64,000 nucleotides of DNA from Paramarasmius palmivorus (taxonomy: Eukaryota > Basidiomycota > Agaricomycetes > Agaricales > Marasmiaceae): NCBI GenBank assembly GCA_037176845.1, contig JAYKXP010000013.1:124001-188000 (forward strand). Direction: 5' to 3'. Position 1 is the first letter of the stretch, and every line of letters begins with the position of its first letter. The position numbers were made by a program, and so were the translations under genes. Below, in pieces: positions 46,121-57,600 of the stretch. The notes beneath the pieces were generated by a model. That model was not told the origin of the DNA and ran no database searches. It saw only the letters and a program-made list of their open reading frames with translations.

Positions 46121-46569
46121 AGCTGTCGCCTGAGTTCTTTTGCGCCTGGGTACCATTGGTATTTATACTCCTTACGCATGAGCGGGAGAAGGTACTCCAA
46201 AATGCACATGGGACATCTCCTACGACAAAGAGCCTGTTAGCTTCTGGATATCAGAAACCGGCTTTTGAATGTATATCGCTGCGTCACTGATGGGAGTAAG
46301 GAAGAGAAGGTTTCTCGGCTTTTTATGCATCCGACGTGTCGGCGCTCGTGTCACGCGAGTGGGCGTCTAATCGAATTTGCGCCTTGGAAGTTGGAACTCG
46401 TACTCGAGGTAGATGGCGCTATTCTTATATACCACTCGCCCCAGAAGGATACGGATCTCCAGCTCTGGTACCAGACAAGGGTTCGACTGTATTACCAGAA
46501 TTACAAGTTTGTTCTTCGCATGTACACATTGTCGTTTCTTCTTATTCCTACACCTAATCTCTACACCCT
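46121..46569. other. intergenic between FMO and GMC genes
   Basis: 450 bp separating two genes on the same strand; it would hold the GMC promoter. No distinct motif recognised. Confidence 0.4.
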
Positions 46570-48986
46570 TCAAACTCCAAACTTAGGCGGAAGAATCCCA
46601 TCTAACGTCGCTTTGATCTCTGTTTCCGCCAACCCAGAACCAATCAGCACCAGAACCCAAATCAAAAGGAAACCACTCACGCAAAGCCAAACTATTACTA
46701 TAATACCGACACATCGCCAAATTGCCCACACCAACCCAAACACCTGGATGACCACTTCCCTTCCACACCCCATTCAACTCTCCTTCCTTGTCCATATCCC
46801 AAATCGGGCTGATTTTCGCAGCTTCCTTGCCGATTACGGGTGTGATAGAGTCGATGGCGTCGCCGTATCTGCTCATTGTTAGCACGAGCACGGGAATGAA
46901 ACACAGGGCAGAGAAGGAAGGAACATACCCAGTAGCGAAGACCACAACATCTGCGTCTAGGCTCGTCCCATCCTCGAATACTAGACCAGTTTCTGAGAAC
47001 TCTTTGATCTGACTACCGTTTTTCAACTTGATTCGGCCTTCGATGATGTCTGCGCTGCCTCCAGTATCTAGGCGTCTTCTTTAGTCACGGACGATTGTTG
47101 CTTGGAGAAGATACATACCGATATAGTATCCCCCGGCTTTAGTGAACAGCAAAGGGAAGATCCCAGCGTTTTCGGGTCCCAAGTTAGTTTTGAATCCGAC
47201 TTTGTTGAGCTTTTCGAGGGTATCTCTGTGTGGGAGCGTATATTGAATGAGTTAAATGAAACAGAAACAGGAGAAGAAAGCACGCACTTGTCTACCGTCT
47301 GAGCCATCGCAGGTGCCACTCTCTGATGCATGAGCTTGACAACGGGGTAAGGCAACGACGCATTGACATGGTCGGCGTATTCGAGATCGCAGCCTTCGTT
47401 AAACAGACCTATAGTGCACGCATTATATGAGGCATCCAAACAAAGGATAAAGGACAAACACTCACCTCCGAGGAGCAACGCAGTCGCTTTCGCAGAGATC
47501 ACATAAGTCGACGAACGTTGATACATCGTCACTTCGACTCCATGGGTTACAAAATCCTGCGCGATATCATGTCCCGAGTTACACGCGCCTACCACAACAG
47601 CTTTTTTCCCAACAAAATCCCTCGCGGATTTAAAGGTAGCCGAATGGAAGATCTTTCCTTTAAACTTGTCCGCATTGGGAACTTGAGGGGTGTTAGGAAT
47701 CCCACCACCAAGACCTGTACCGAACACGAGGTGTTTAACTTTCATTGTTCGGGGTGTACCGTTCCTATCGATAGTGATATCCCAGGTTTTGGAAGTTTCA
47801 TTCCAGGATGCGGAGGTGATGCGGGAAGAGGTCCAGACGGCTAGTTCGAGGGTTTCGGCGTAGGATTCGAGGAAGTTTGCTAGCTGGATATCGGGGTCGG
47901 GTTAAAACTTGGTACTCGGGTAAGGAGATGTTAGATGTACCTTGCCAGCGTTGCAGTATACAGGCCATGAAGAGGGGAATCTTGGAAAGGGGTAGTATGA
48001 GGAATGAATTAGGTGATATAGGTAAATTGGACGTACGACAGGTATGGTGGGTTGTCGTACCCTGATCACAAGTTAACCTGTGGCATTGGCAGGCGGGAAC
48101 AGTTAAAGGGACGTACAGACGGTATCATGTAGCGCAAGTGTGTCGTATCGGTTACGCCACTACAAATTGCATGAGGATCGTGAGGTAATGGAAGCGTCTT
48201 TGGAGGATAAGGTCCTACGTTATCACCAATACGAGGGTTTCTCTCGATGACTAGTGCGGGAACGTCCAGATGCTTCAAGCGGGCTGCTACTTCAAGCCCA
48301 GTTTGGCCTCCGCCTGAAACACAAAGAATGCGTTAGAGTAGCATAGAAAGGAGAGAGATGTATGGGCGAACCAATAACGAGTACTTCAGGGTCCCTATCA
48401 GCAAACTCAATTTGACGCTTCCGAACAGCATCCCATGGCTCCAGAATGGGTGTCGTCTCTCGATTGGCTCCTACCTATGAATAGAAAAGATCAGTATCAA
48501 AGGGGCTGATGAGTTCGTACATACCTTTGGAACGGTGTTCTTCAAGGAATCCAAAGCAGTGAAAAACGTGTACGCCCTCCACTTGTTATCTTCCCCCGGA
48601 ACCAAACGCACTACACTCGTGCCATCACCAATGGGAGTTTGAAATCCGAACGAGAATTGAAGAACAGTGAAGTCGGGAAACATGTTTGAGATTGTGGGTG
48701 CTTTCGGTCCTGCATTGTGCAGTTCTGGCGAACCTATGAAGCTCTTGCGCGTCTCAAGCAAAGGTTTAATCGACTGCCATCCATGAAGCGTCCTAGTATC
48801 TGATGTGAGAGCCAAGACGTCCCGCCAAAATGAGTCTTCGAGAAATAGATCTTGAGCTGCATCAGCGTCTTTGGCGTTTATGAACGTGTTGAGCCATTCT
48901 TGTGCGATTTCGGGTGCTGATGCTGATTCTGGTACGCTTGCTTTCAACCTATCGAGAGTAGGAAGACTGGGAGCAGCACTGGCCAT
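46570..48986 (-). CDS. flavin-containing monooxygenase with N-terminal NTF2-like domain
   Basis: Uses FAD and NADPH to insert one oxygen atom into an organic substrate. Start ATG 48986. Residues about 1-165 (APEIAQEWLNTFINAKDADA, DVLALTSDTRTLHGW, WRAYTFFTALDSL) look like an NTF2/SnoaL fold often fused to fungal members of this group. The FAD motif is VLVIGGGQTGLEVAARL; then DNWRNRYDTLALHDTVWYDN across two tiny exons. The family fingerprint is FKGKIFHSATFKS, and the NADPH motif is VVVGACNSGHDIAQDF. The end is GVGNLAMCRYYSNSLALQIK, typical of this clade. About nine introns, including a 43-nt exon (TGGCGT..GTCT). The gene appears intact. It is tail-to-head with the GMC gene and divergent from the rhodopsin-like gene; co-function with the GMC enzyme is only a possibility. 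Confidence 0.85.
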
Positions 48987-49635
48987 GTCGAATCAAGAAA
49001 CCTGAAGGTATGGGTGGGTACCGATAGAAGGGAGCAGATGAGAACCTGATTCTGATTGACCCAATATAATTTTTCTCGTTACGGTTTAGGTGAATGCTTC
49101 CTTCGCCCCTTCTGGCTGAGCGTGGGTACCCAATCATGATCTTTTGAATCTTTTGATACTCCCCTGTTCCCCAAAGCAGTGCTTGATTCTTGATTGTAAG
49201 ATGTGATTTCAAGCCATCGCGACGATGAGAGTTGAGCCCAAGTTTGGCGCAAGTTTGAAATGGGCAGAGGGCAAGAAGACGTCCGGGGAATCGGCGGACC
49301 ACGCTCCCGCTGACCACGGCATTTGCCGAAGGTTGCTATTGATTTTCTTGCTCTGGTCTCCTTGGTTGTCTCCGTCTGTACAACCGCTTGTGGAGTTTCG
49401 TAAATGAGCGCATAACCATGCTACCCGGGGGATGCATCTTTCTTTCCACCACATCACTCTTTCAATTCATTCCTTGACGGCAGGGCGTCCAATGTGTTCT
49501 CGTCGACCAATCACCATCGAGAACTGAACATTGGCAGAATCCTTGTGGAAATCTTGCGACACTCAAAATTTGTTGCCGATCAACATATATACATGACCAG
49601 GCTGTCATTTGGGTTCGCTGGTCATCCCCATCATC
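48987..49635. promoter_or_regulatory. divergent intergenic region (FMO / rhodopsin-like)
   Basis: 649 bp between two start codons facing away from each other, so both promoters must lie here. I recognise no specific factor site. Confidence 0.5.
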
Positions 49636-51117
49636 ATGCCGCTAGACCCAACAAATCCTCTCGTGCAGATTGGGAGTAAGTCTACTGCAGCGCCTTTTAT
49701 CCGCGAATACTATACTCAAACACATCTCCAGTAACCTCAGTCGTATGCACAGTTCCAGCAATAGCGACCACAATCTTTCGCTTGTACATCCGGAGAGGGC
49801 GGTATTGGGCAGACGATGCAAGTCACCTCGTCTTTGCAACAAACATCATGCACTAACACGTTCATTTGATAGCTATGGGCGCTCTTCTCAGCACTTTCCC
49901 AGTTCATCATGCTTTCGGGCTCCTTCGTCCACATCACACAGTCTAGCCCGCGACGAGCAATGATCGCAGCCTACTACATGATGGCCTCGGCTTTTTATGC
50001 TGTAGTATGGTGAGTACTTATTCCTCGGATCTCACACCCAAACCTCATCCTGTCCGCAGGTTCGCCCGACTATCCATCGTCTTCTCCATCATCCGCATCC
50101 ACCCAGACCCTGGCACACGCAGATTCCTCAAATTCGTCGCAGGCTTCTTTTTCCTCATCACCACCATCCTTATATCCCAACTCTACTGGGTATGCGAGGT
50201 TCAACCCGAATGGAGAGACGAGCCTAGCCCACAGTGTAGACTACCAGATCAAGTGGTGATCCTCCAGCTCTTCAGTGCGTGTTCCCTCCATACCTTTTAT
50301 CCAGAATTCCACTCACTACGACTACAGCCGACATCCTCGCCGACGCGATCCTGGTGATCGTCCCAGTCCGCCTCATTCTCACCCTAAGCGACAAAAAACT
50401 CCGCCGACGTCTAGGCGTCATCTTTTCCACATGTCTCATCACCACCGCTGTATCGCTCGTACACGCTGCCTTCATTTTCATCGGCGCGTAAGTCTTTCGG
50501 TCCTATGATTGACGTTGAGCATTTAATTAACCATTCTTGGTCAATGATTTTCCAATTATGTAGCGGGCATCAAGAGGTTATGGCAGCTATCGCGGAGGAT
50601 TGCGTCTCTCTCATCGTCTGTAACGTACCGGTCGTCGCGACAGTCATGATCCGCAAGTTTTCGGGAGGGAACGATGAGAGAGGTCCGAGGAAATCAAGAG
50701 CGACGAATAACAGGTCCCTTACACTCAAGTTCGCGACGTTTAATGGGAGATCTAGACCAGCCGGGGCGACTTCGGTTGGGCAGACAACGACAACGGGGAC
50801 CGCGACGGGGACGAATTGGTTGAGGTGGGATAGGGAATTGGGAGAGACGGATTCATCAGAGCCTAACACTTCGACTGTACTTTCAACGAGCGTGGAGTTG
50901 GCGGAAGCATCTTCAAGACCGGAGCCGAACGAAGTTTTGGATTCGGATACAAGAAAGTTAGATCCAGAATCCCAGGTCGGACAAGGATCTCCGTCGAGAC
51001 TCGGAGAAAGGGGTCAGGATCAGGATACAAAAAAGGTGTATTGGCTCCAAGATGGTACGTTTCTCATTTCGCATATGGCTACATCCGTTCACACACCAAC
51101 CTCCGATAGATTCGTAG
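49636..51117 (+). CDS. rhodopsin-like 7-TM integral membrane protein (378 aa)
   Basis: Seven exons: 49636-49675, 49732-49817, 49873-50009, 50060-50274, 50328-50487, 50564-51054, 51110-51117. It belongs to the fungal rhodopsin-domain family of integral membrane proteins (the group often listed as PF20684), of unknown ligand. Hydrophobic segments and hallmark pieces: VCTVPAIATTIFRLYIRR, DDLWALFSALSQFIMLSG, FARLSIVFSIIRI, the WVCEVQPEWRD..PQC loop, TDILADAILVIVPVRLI, LITTAVSLVHAAFIF, and AEDCVSLIVCNVPVVAT. A Ser/Thr-rich cytosolic tail of about 130 residues follows. Intron 49818-49872 starts with GC (GCAAGT) and must be spliced this way to keep DDLWAL in frame. The final coding exon is only 8 nt (ends DDS). 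Intact. Confidence 0.8.
49818..49872 (+). other. GC-AG intron of the rhodopsin-like gene
   Basis: GCAAGT donor, CACTAAC branch-like site, GATAG acceptor, 55 nt, phase 0. The nearest GT alternative (GTCACC, three bases later) leaves the next exon out of frame. Confidence 0.65.
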
Positions 51118-51687
51118 TCTCATCTTCATTTCTGGGCGCTCTATGCCAATTGTACCATTTTCGACTGTATTTTTACCCACACCACACCTACACACCTATC
51201 TCATTCCCGTGCCCGTCACCAAAACCAGAGGTCTATTCCCGTCCTCACCTCAACCTATTTCTCCGACACTCCTTACTTCCTTACCTCATACGAACCCACA
51301 TGATGCATTACTGTTTCCTCGCTCGTCGCTCACATCGCATGATGCTTCCCATACATATCCATACTTTGCATGTCGTAATTATATCTGATCTTGTCGGTGT
51401 TATGTTGCTATTTCCGTGCATTGTTTTTTGATTCCATCAGAGTATACATATATACGACTCCCATGTATCATAATGTTACCATACGACATGCGTGTGGAGG
51501 GCACGCTAAACACGAGTTACATCCTTCTCAATCTCTTGGGGTGTGTTACTTGGTTACCCTAAAATCTTCTCCCGTAGATCCAGATCCAGATCCAGAAAAC
51601 GATTCGCGACGCAACATACACAATATCACAGCGTAACATGTCTGCATACTACACATACGAGTACATTCTTTCTTACTTACATCTGAT
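51118..51687. other. intergenic between convergent rhodopsin-like and GCN1 genes
   Basis: Likely holds both 3' UTRs. Apart from a GATCCA triplet repeat at about 51577-51594 nothing stands out. Confidence 0.4.
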
Positions 51688-54600
51688 TCAAGATGCTCTT
51701 AACAACTCCCTAGCCTCCCTCGCTGGACGTCCTATATCGAGCCTTTCATGCGAAGCGCTCTCTTGAACCTTTTGTGCGACGCTTGCCATTAACCCCAGTT
51801 TCTCAAAGATGGTTTCTTCTCCGGTATCTGCTGCTGATTCGATTACACCCAATAAGACGTGTGAAGAAACAACGCTTGGGGGTGTCCCCGATATGAGGTA
51901 CGTTCTGTATACAAGTTATCAGCAGGTGAGATGTAAGGAGTAGGAAGGAGTGTACGCACTCAACCACAGGTTGTACGAGATCAGGATACTTTGATAAAGC
52001 CACCAACAATGCAGCAGCAGCCGGTCCGTAGGATTCTAATCTCGCACATTAGCAACATCATACGACAACGATCACGACAGCATACCTTCTCCGCTCCTTT
52101 CTCTGAACGCATCACTCAGAACTTCAACAGCCGCCTCCCTCGCCTTGTCACCGACATTATTTCCAGCTCCCTCAATCACCCTCGCCAAAGCGATCGTGAG
52201 ACTCGCTGAAATCACGTCTTCCGAAGTTTTGATACCCCCTACCAGTTCGGTAACGACTGGATCAACCCTAGGCTGGTTACGCATTAAAACGCCTAGAGCG
52301 GTGGCAGCTTTTGTTCGGACAGTAACTGAAGCAGGATCCGCAGCGCTCTTTATGAACGTTCTCTGTAATTGCGGAAAGAAGGGTTTCACGAACAATGGGA
52401 TCCTCTCGAGCATACTGGTCAATGCGCTCAGGATCCCAGTCTTCACAGCGGGCGGATAAGTAGTGGCTTGTGTAGCCACGCGAATGAGGGGTCCGGTGAA
52501 GGGCACGACGAAAGGCTTGAATGCATCTGGGGAAGTACGTTCCACGAGATCACCAATTGCGTATGCGGCCGATTCACGTTGTTCGTTTGTTCCTGTCGTG
52601 AGACCCGCGATGATGATAGATACGGTTGGGGCGATACCTTTCGGGAGGCTGAACCCTGGGACATCGACGTGTTGCCCAGGAATACCTGTGGATTCGATGG
52701 TACGCCGGAGAGGAACAACGAGCGGTTCCAATTCGTCCTTAGGAATAGAGTTGACAAATGTGGAGAGAGCGCTTTGAGCTGCGGTGTGTACGCCAACATG
52801 GGAATCTTCCATTGAGGAAATGAGTTGGCGGATCCAGTCGACCCGGTAGAGGGATGAGTCAAGCTCGGATTCGGAACAGAAGATGGAAAAGAAGGCGAAA
52901 GAGCTGATGCGACGGTTGGGAGAGTCGTGTTTAGCCCTTGGGGTATCTTGTTAGTATCTATATTCAAATGAGAGAAGGAACGTACCATCCAAGGAGAGTC
53001 ATCATGAGCGTGTTGAGACCTTCAGCGTCACCAACAGAGCCCAAGAGTGCTCTGAGAGCTTCGTCCACGGCTTCCTTCAATTCTTCATCTTGGTCCTCTT
53101 CTGTAACCTTCACAAGGGCATTGAGGATTGGCATGAGCCGTTTGCTTAAAGCACTACCAGCAACGGTTACTAAAGCAGCTAGAGCTCGAGCGTTGAATAC
53201 CGTCATTGGCGTGGCGGTCAGAGTAGGTATCAATACTGGGAACACGGTAGAAGCGCGGACCTAATGAAAGCGTCAGGTCATCTGGGCATCATATGTGGTA
53301 GATAGCCTTACACTCATAACTTCTCTCAGCGCCTCGAGAGCAGTTCCTGATCCCTTGCCTGGTTGACGCAGTGCCTCCAAAAGTGTAGGTATAGTCTGGT
53401 CGATGGCTTTAGCACCAATGTATTCTTGCAATATATCAAAGGCTTTGGCAGCTGCAGCTCGAACGTTGGGTTCATCGTCGACGAGACAAACGCGGACCAT
53501 GGAGATGATTTCGTCTTCGTGGTCTTCACGTTGAGTGTCGGTGGTATTCTCCCTAGAGGATTATCAACCTATTGTGCTTCAAAGAGGGGATGCACCACAT
53601 ACATGACTTCACATAATGCCAGACAAACACCTTCTCTGGCTCGAGGAACCGCGGAGGTAACTTTTGAGCGGAAGATTGGCATCATTTCGCCGACGATACG
53701 TTCGCCAAACTTGCGGCAGAGTTCACCAATAGTACGGCCAGATGTCTACAAAGGTATGTTAGGGTCGCGAAACTTGATAGATTGAACCTCACCTCTTGTT
53801 GTTCAAAATCGGAACTGGATAGCAACGTGATAATCTGGTTGAGAAGTTCTGGCAGAATCTCACGGACTGCAGAAGGAGAATCAGCTTCTGCAGGTAGAGT
53901 ATAAACCGGCAGCACATACCTGTTCGAGGAGTGTTGTGTACAAGGGCCTTCCATATCTGGACAGATGCTTGGCGCACAGCGGCGACACCATCTTGTCTGA
54001 CAAGATACAGCGAAGCCAGAAGGCGGTCTCTGCGTTCCACGCCCAGAACTTCGGTAAGTGCACGACGAGATGATTCAGCTGTGGTAGCTTCTGCTTCTTC
54101 TTCCTCTTCGTCCATGTCAGATGGTTTTCCGGAAATACCGGACACCTTGAACATGAGCTCTCCGACGAGGGTGATAGATGCATGCTAAAACAAAATCTCG
54201 TTGGTGAGTGTTTGCAAGTCCAAGCAAGGTTAAGATGCATACCCGTATACGCCAACCGGGGTTGAACATTCCGTTCTCCAGCTCGGGAAGTAGTAAATCG
54301 ATGGCTTTGTTTGAGTAGTTTGTAATGATCATTCGTCCTGCTCTCATTGCCGCATCCCGAACGTACTCCTCTGTATCCGAAAGACCATTGAGGATTGGTG
54401 AAATAATCTTGGGTAGGTGTGGTTGGAAACGAGTGCCAAACGTTGCCGGTAAGAACACGAGAAGTGACATAAATCCTTCTCGAACGGTTGCTCGAGGTGA
54501 TTGAGCATTGGCAATGATGTCAGGAAGTAGACCTTCAAGACGCTCCATTCCCAGTCCCGACAGGACTTCACTCAGACCCTGAGCAGCCCCTTGCCTATCC

Positions 54601-57600
54601 ACCCCTGATGTATCTGTTTTAAGGACACGGATGAGGCCAGGAACAAGATCTGGGAAGTTAACTTCTCCGAGGCGTTCAACAAGCGTACCCAAAGCCTTGG
54701 CAGCTGTTGCGCGGGCCTCTGGAACGGGATCGACAAGAACAACATGAACGAGGGGTAGCAATTGAGAAAGATAAGGGATGAAGTCTTTCGAGTCGGTCAG
54801 GGATGCCAAGTTTCCGACGATTTGGGCGGCTTTCTTCTTGGTCTCTGCACCTCGCTCTCGAAGGCCTCTGTCAATGATAGGAATGACCTAGAGGTAAATC
54901 TCATTAGCATAGTGATATGATAATGCCTGAGATTGAACATACCAGAGCCAATGACGAATGATCGATGTAGTGCATAAACGAGGTCTTGAGAAGACCGGTG
55001 AGTGCATTAGGTGTCCTGGTAGGATCGACCAAAGCTTTGAGAAGCACAGGTACCAGCGACTGGATTTCAGGGTTGCTAATGACCTCTCCGAACTGCTTCA
55101 AGCTCTTGTTAGCAGAGGCACGCACCTGGGCGTGGGAGTCGGTGAGAACGCCAGTTAAGCGCGGGATAACAATAGGAAGGGAGACTGAGAGTTGCCTGGG
55201 AGAGCAATACGCCATCATGCCAAGGAGCTCTATCGAGCCCTTCTTCGAGCGCCACTGCTTTTCGTCCAAACCTGACAGGAGGTCAGGAAGGATGAGCTTG
55301 ACACCATAGGCAGAGAGGTGTCCCATGATTACCCTAGCTGCATCCTGGGTAGCCTCTCGGACATCTGGTGTCGCGTCTCCGAACGAAGCCAAAAGCAATG
55401 GCAAGACGTATACAATATAGGGCTCGAACAAGCGGCCAAGGGTAGCTGACATGGTTTCAAAGGCGAACATGACGCCCTGCCTCGGTTCGTAACGCTTCTT
55501 GTCCTCGGTAGCCGCTCGGAGACGACTAATGATGTCAAATTCCTTCATACCGGCAATGCCAGTCCCTTTGATGACGCCAGCCAAACCGTAGGCTGCACCT
55601 CTACGAGTGCCGTACTTTGGAGAGTTGAGCAGGTCGTCGAACAGACTGTCCACGAGCTGCCCAACTTTCGGGCGCATGAGTTTGACCAGAGGTGAAAGAC
55701 ACTCCGAGACCGCAATCTGTACTTGCTCTGATGGTGTCTTCAGGGCTTCCACGAGACGGTCAACAATGGAAGAAATTCGGGTATCTGAAGCATCGAGATG
55801 ACGAGCAACACGCCCGAGGAAGATCACAACGGCTTCCTTGATGTGATCTGCTGTCTCGGTGGCGGGACTCGGTTGACTGAGGTGGTCTTCAAACATCGCA
55901 ATGAGGGGTGCGATACATGATGCACCGTGTAGGTCGATGATAGTGGTACCTGCGGAAAGCATCGTCTTGCGAACCTGAGCCATGCGATCACCGAGAGCTT
56001 CGTCTTTGATGAGGAACTGGAAGAATGGCGGTACGTTGGCTTCAGTGAAGGATGGTGCGAGGGCCTCGAAGGTACAGGCAGTAGCAACCCTTGCTTGCCA
56101 TGGGTCGGACCGCTCTAGACTTTGCGTAATAAGCATACCCTATAGAGATATTAGATACGGGGACGTGTAGGTGCAACGTACACATACGTATTCGTCATAT
56201 TCAGGTGCAATTATCTTGGCCTTCAACGATGGATTAGTAGGGGAATACGAACAATCAGTATAGCGCCTACCTTCTCCCGATAATATTCTTCCAAAGCAGC
56301 AATAGTAGAACTGATAGATTGAGGCCAATGTTCTACAGCTTCAGCGATGGCAACTGCGTTGCTCGCTCTAACGTATGCATTATCATGCTCTGGAAAGCAT
56401 TAGTATCGCTAAGAACGCTGCTACACAAAACTTATTACCTAGGAACTGCAATAACAAGTCGAGGAAGCCTTGCGGAACGTCGAGGCCATTGTCCTCCCAA
56501 AGATGCCGAGCCAGACGTGCATTCTGCTCATCTTCGTCATGACAAGCAATCCACAGTTCCGGAGACCATTCGTAATCCGTCAGATCAAAGGGCTGAAGAC
56601 ACATCAGGTCAATGGCATTCGATTGAAGCATTATAACAAACCTGTAGAGTCTGTAGACACGATGTCCGTACGTAAACTTCCTGGTGGAGCGTGCCTTGAA
56701 GGAGTGTATCTATCTCTTCCTTTACTGCAGAACTGGATATCGCCTCTCCAAGCTCAACAAGAGAGGATGACGCTTCTTTGCTCAGCTTTGGCTGTAAGCG
56801 GATAAGGTGGATTAACAGTTGGATGGTATGCATCCGAGGGAAGGCCGCGTCTGCAACTGAAGAGGATATCGTTAGCATGATGAGAATGTAAGAATAAGAT
56901 AGGTATACATTCTCCGCAATGGAACTTTATGATATCCTGACAAAGGGTAAGCTGTTCCAGCGTCTCTTCTGGTTCTTCTGTGGGTATACCACCTTCCAGC
57001 ACGAGATGTCGAATGAGGGGGAATAGGTAGGAAAAGGTTGAGGAGTCGAACGGGGTCAGCTCGGAGAGAAAACGTAAGCGATGCATGACCCGAAGAACAA
57101 GCTCTGTAAGAAAAACAACGAACATCAGCGACTGCCTTTGCACGAGCGACCAGGGAGACGCCTACATACGACTCAGAGGCTCAGCTTTGAGGTCTTCGGG
57201 AACAATGCTTGGTCTCAAGCACCTCAACGTAGCGATTCCTATCCATTTACGGAACGTGTCCAGCCGGTCTGAGCAGCACGTAGCCAGGTTCTATTTGGAT
57301 ATTAGCATCGCTTCTCAACGAGACATCGCATAATGCTTACCAGGTATGTCGCCAGAGCCATCGAACCGGAAAGTAGGGAGCCCTTTTCAAGTGCTCCGTC
57401 GAGAAGAAGTGTAACAACAGTAGAGATGTACACGCGGAACTCCGGAACTGACGCATTAATGATACTCCCAATGAAGTGTAGTCCACGATCCAAGTTTGTC
57501 TTGATCGAAGTGACACGCTGGCGAACCTCGCTTTCCTTCGCAAGTTGTGCATTTACTAATGCCTGTTGCTGCTTGGTGAGCGTTACAGTAGTGGAAGCTT

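Noticed and set aside
50505..51431. Reading the rhodopsin-like last exon on to 51431 as one 308-residue frame
   Set aside because: Its start lies inside an intron, and beyond 51054 the composition changes to low-complexity Pro/Thr/His/Leu with no similarity to the family; a spliced stop at 51117 fits better.
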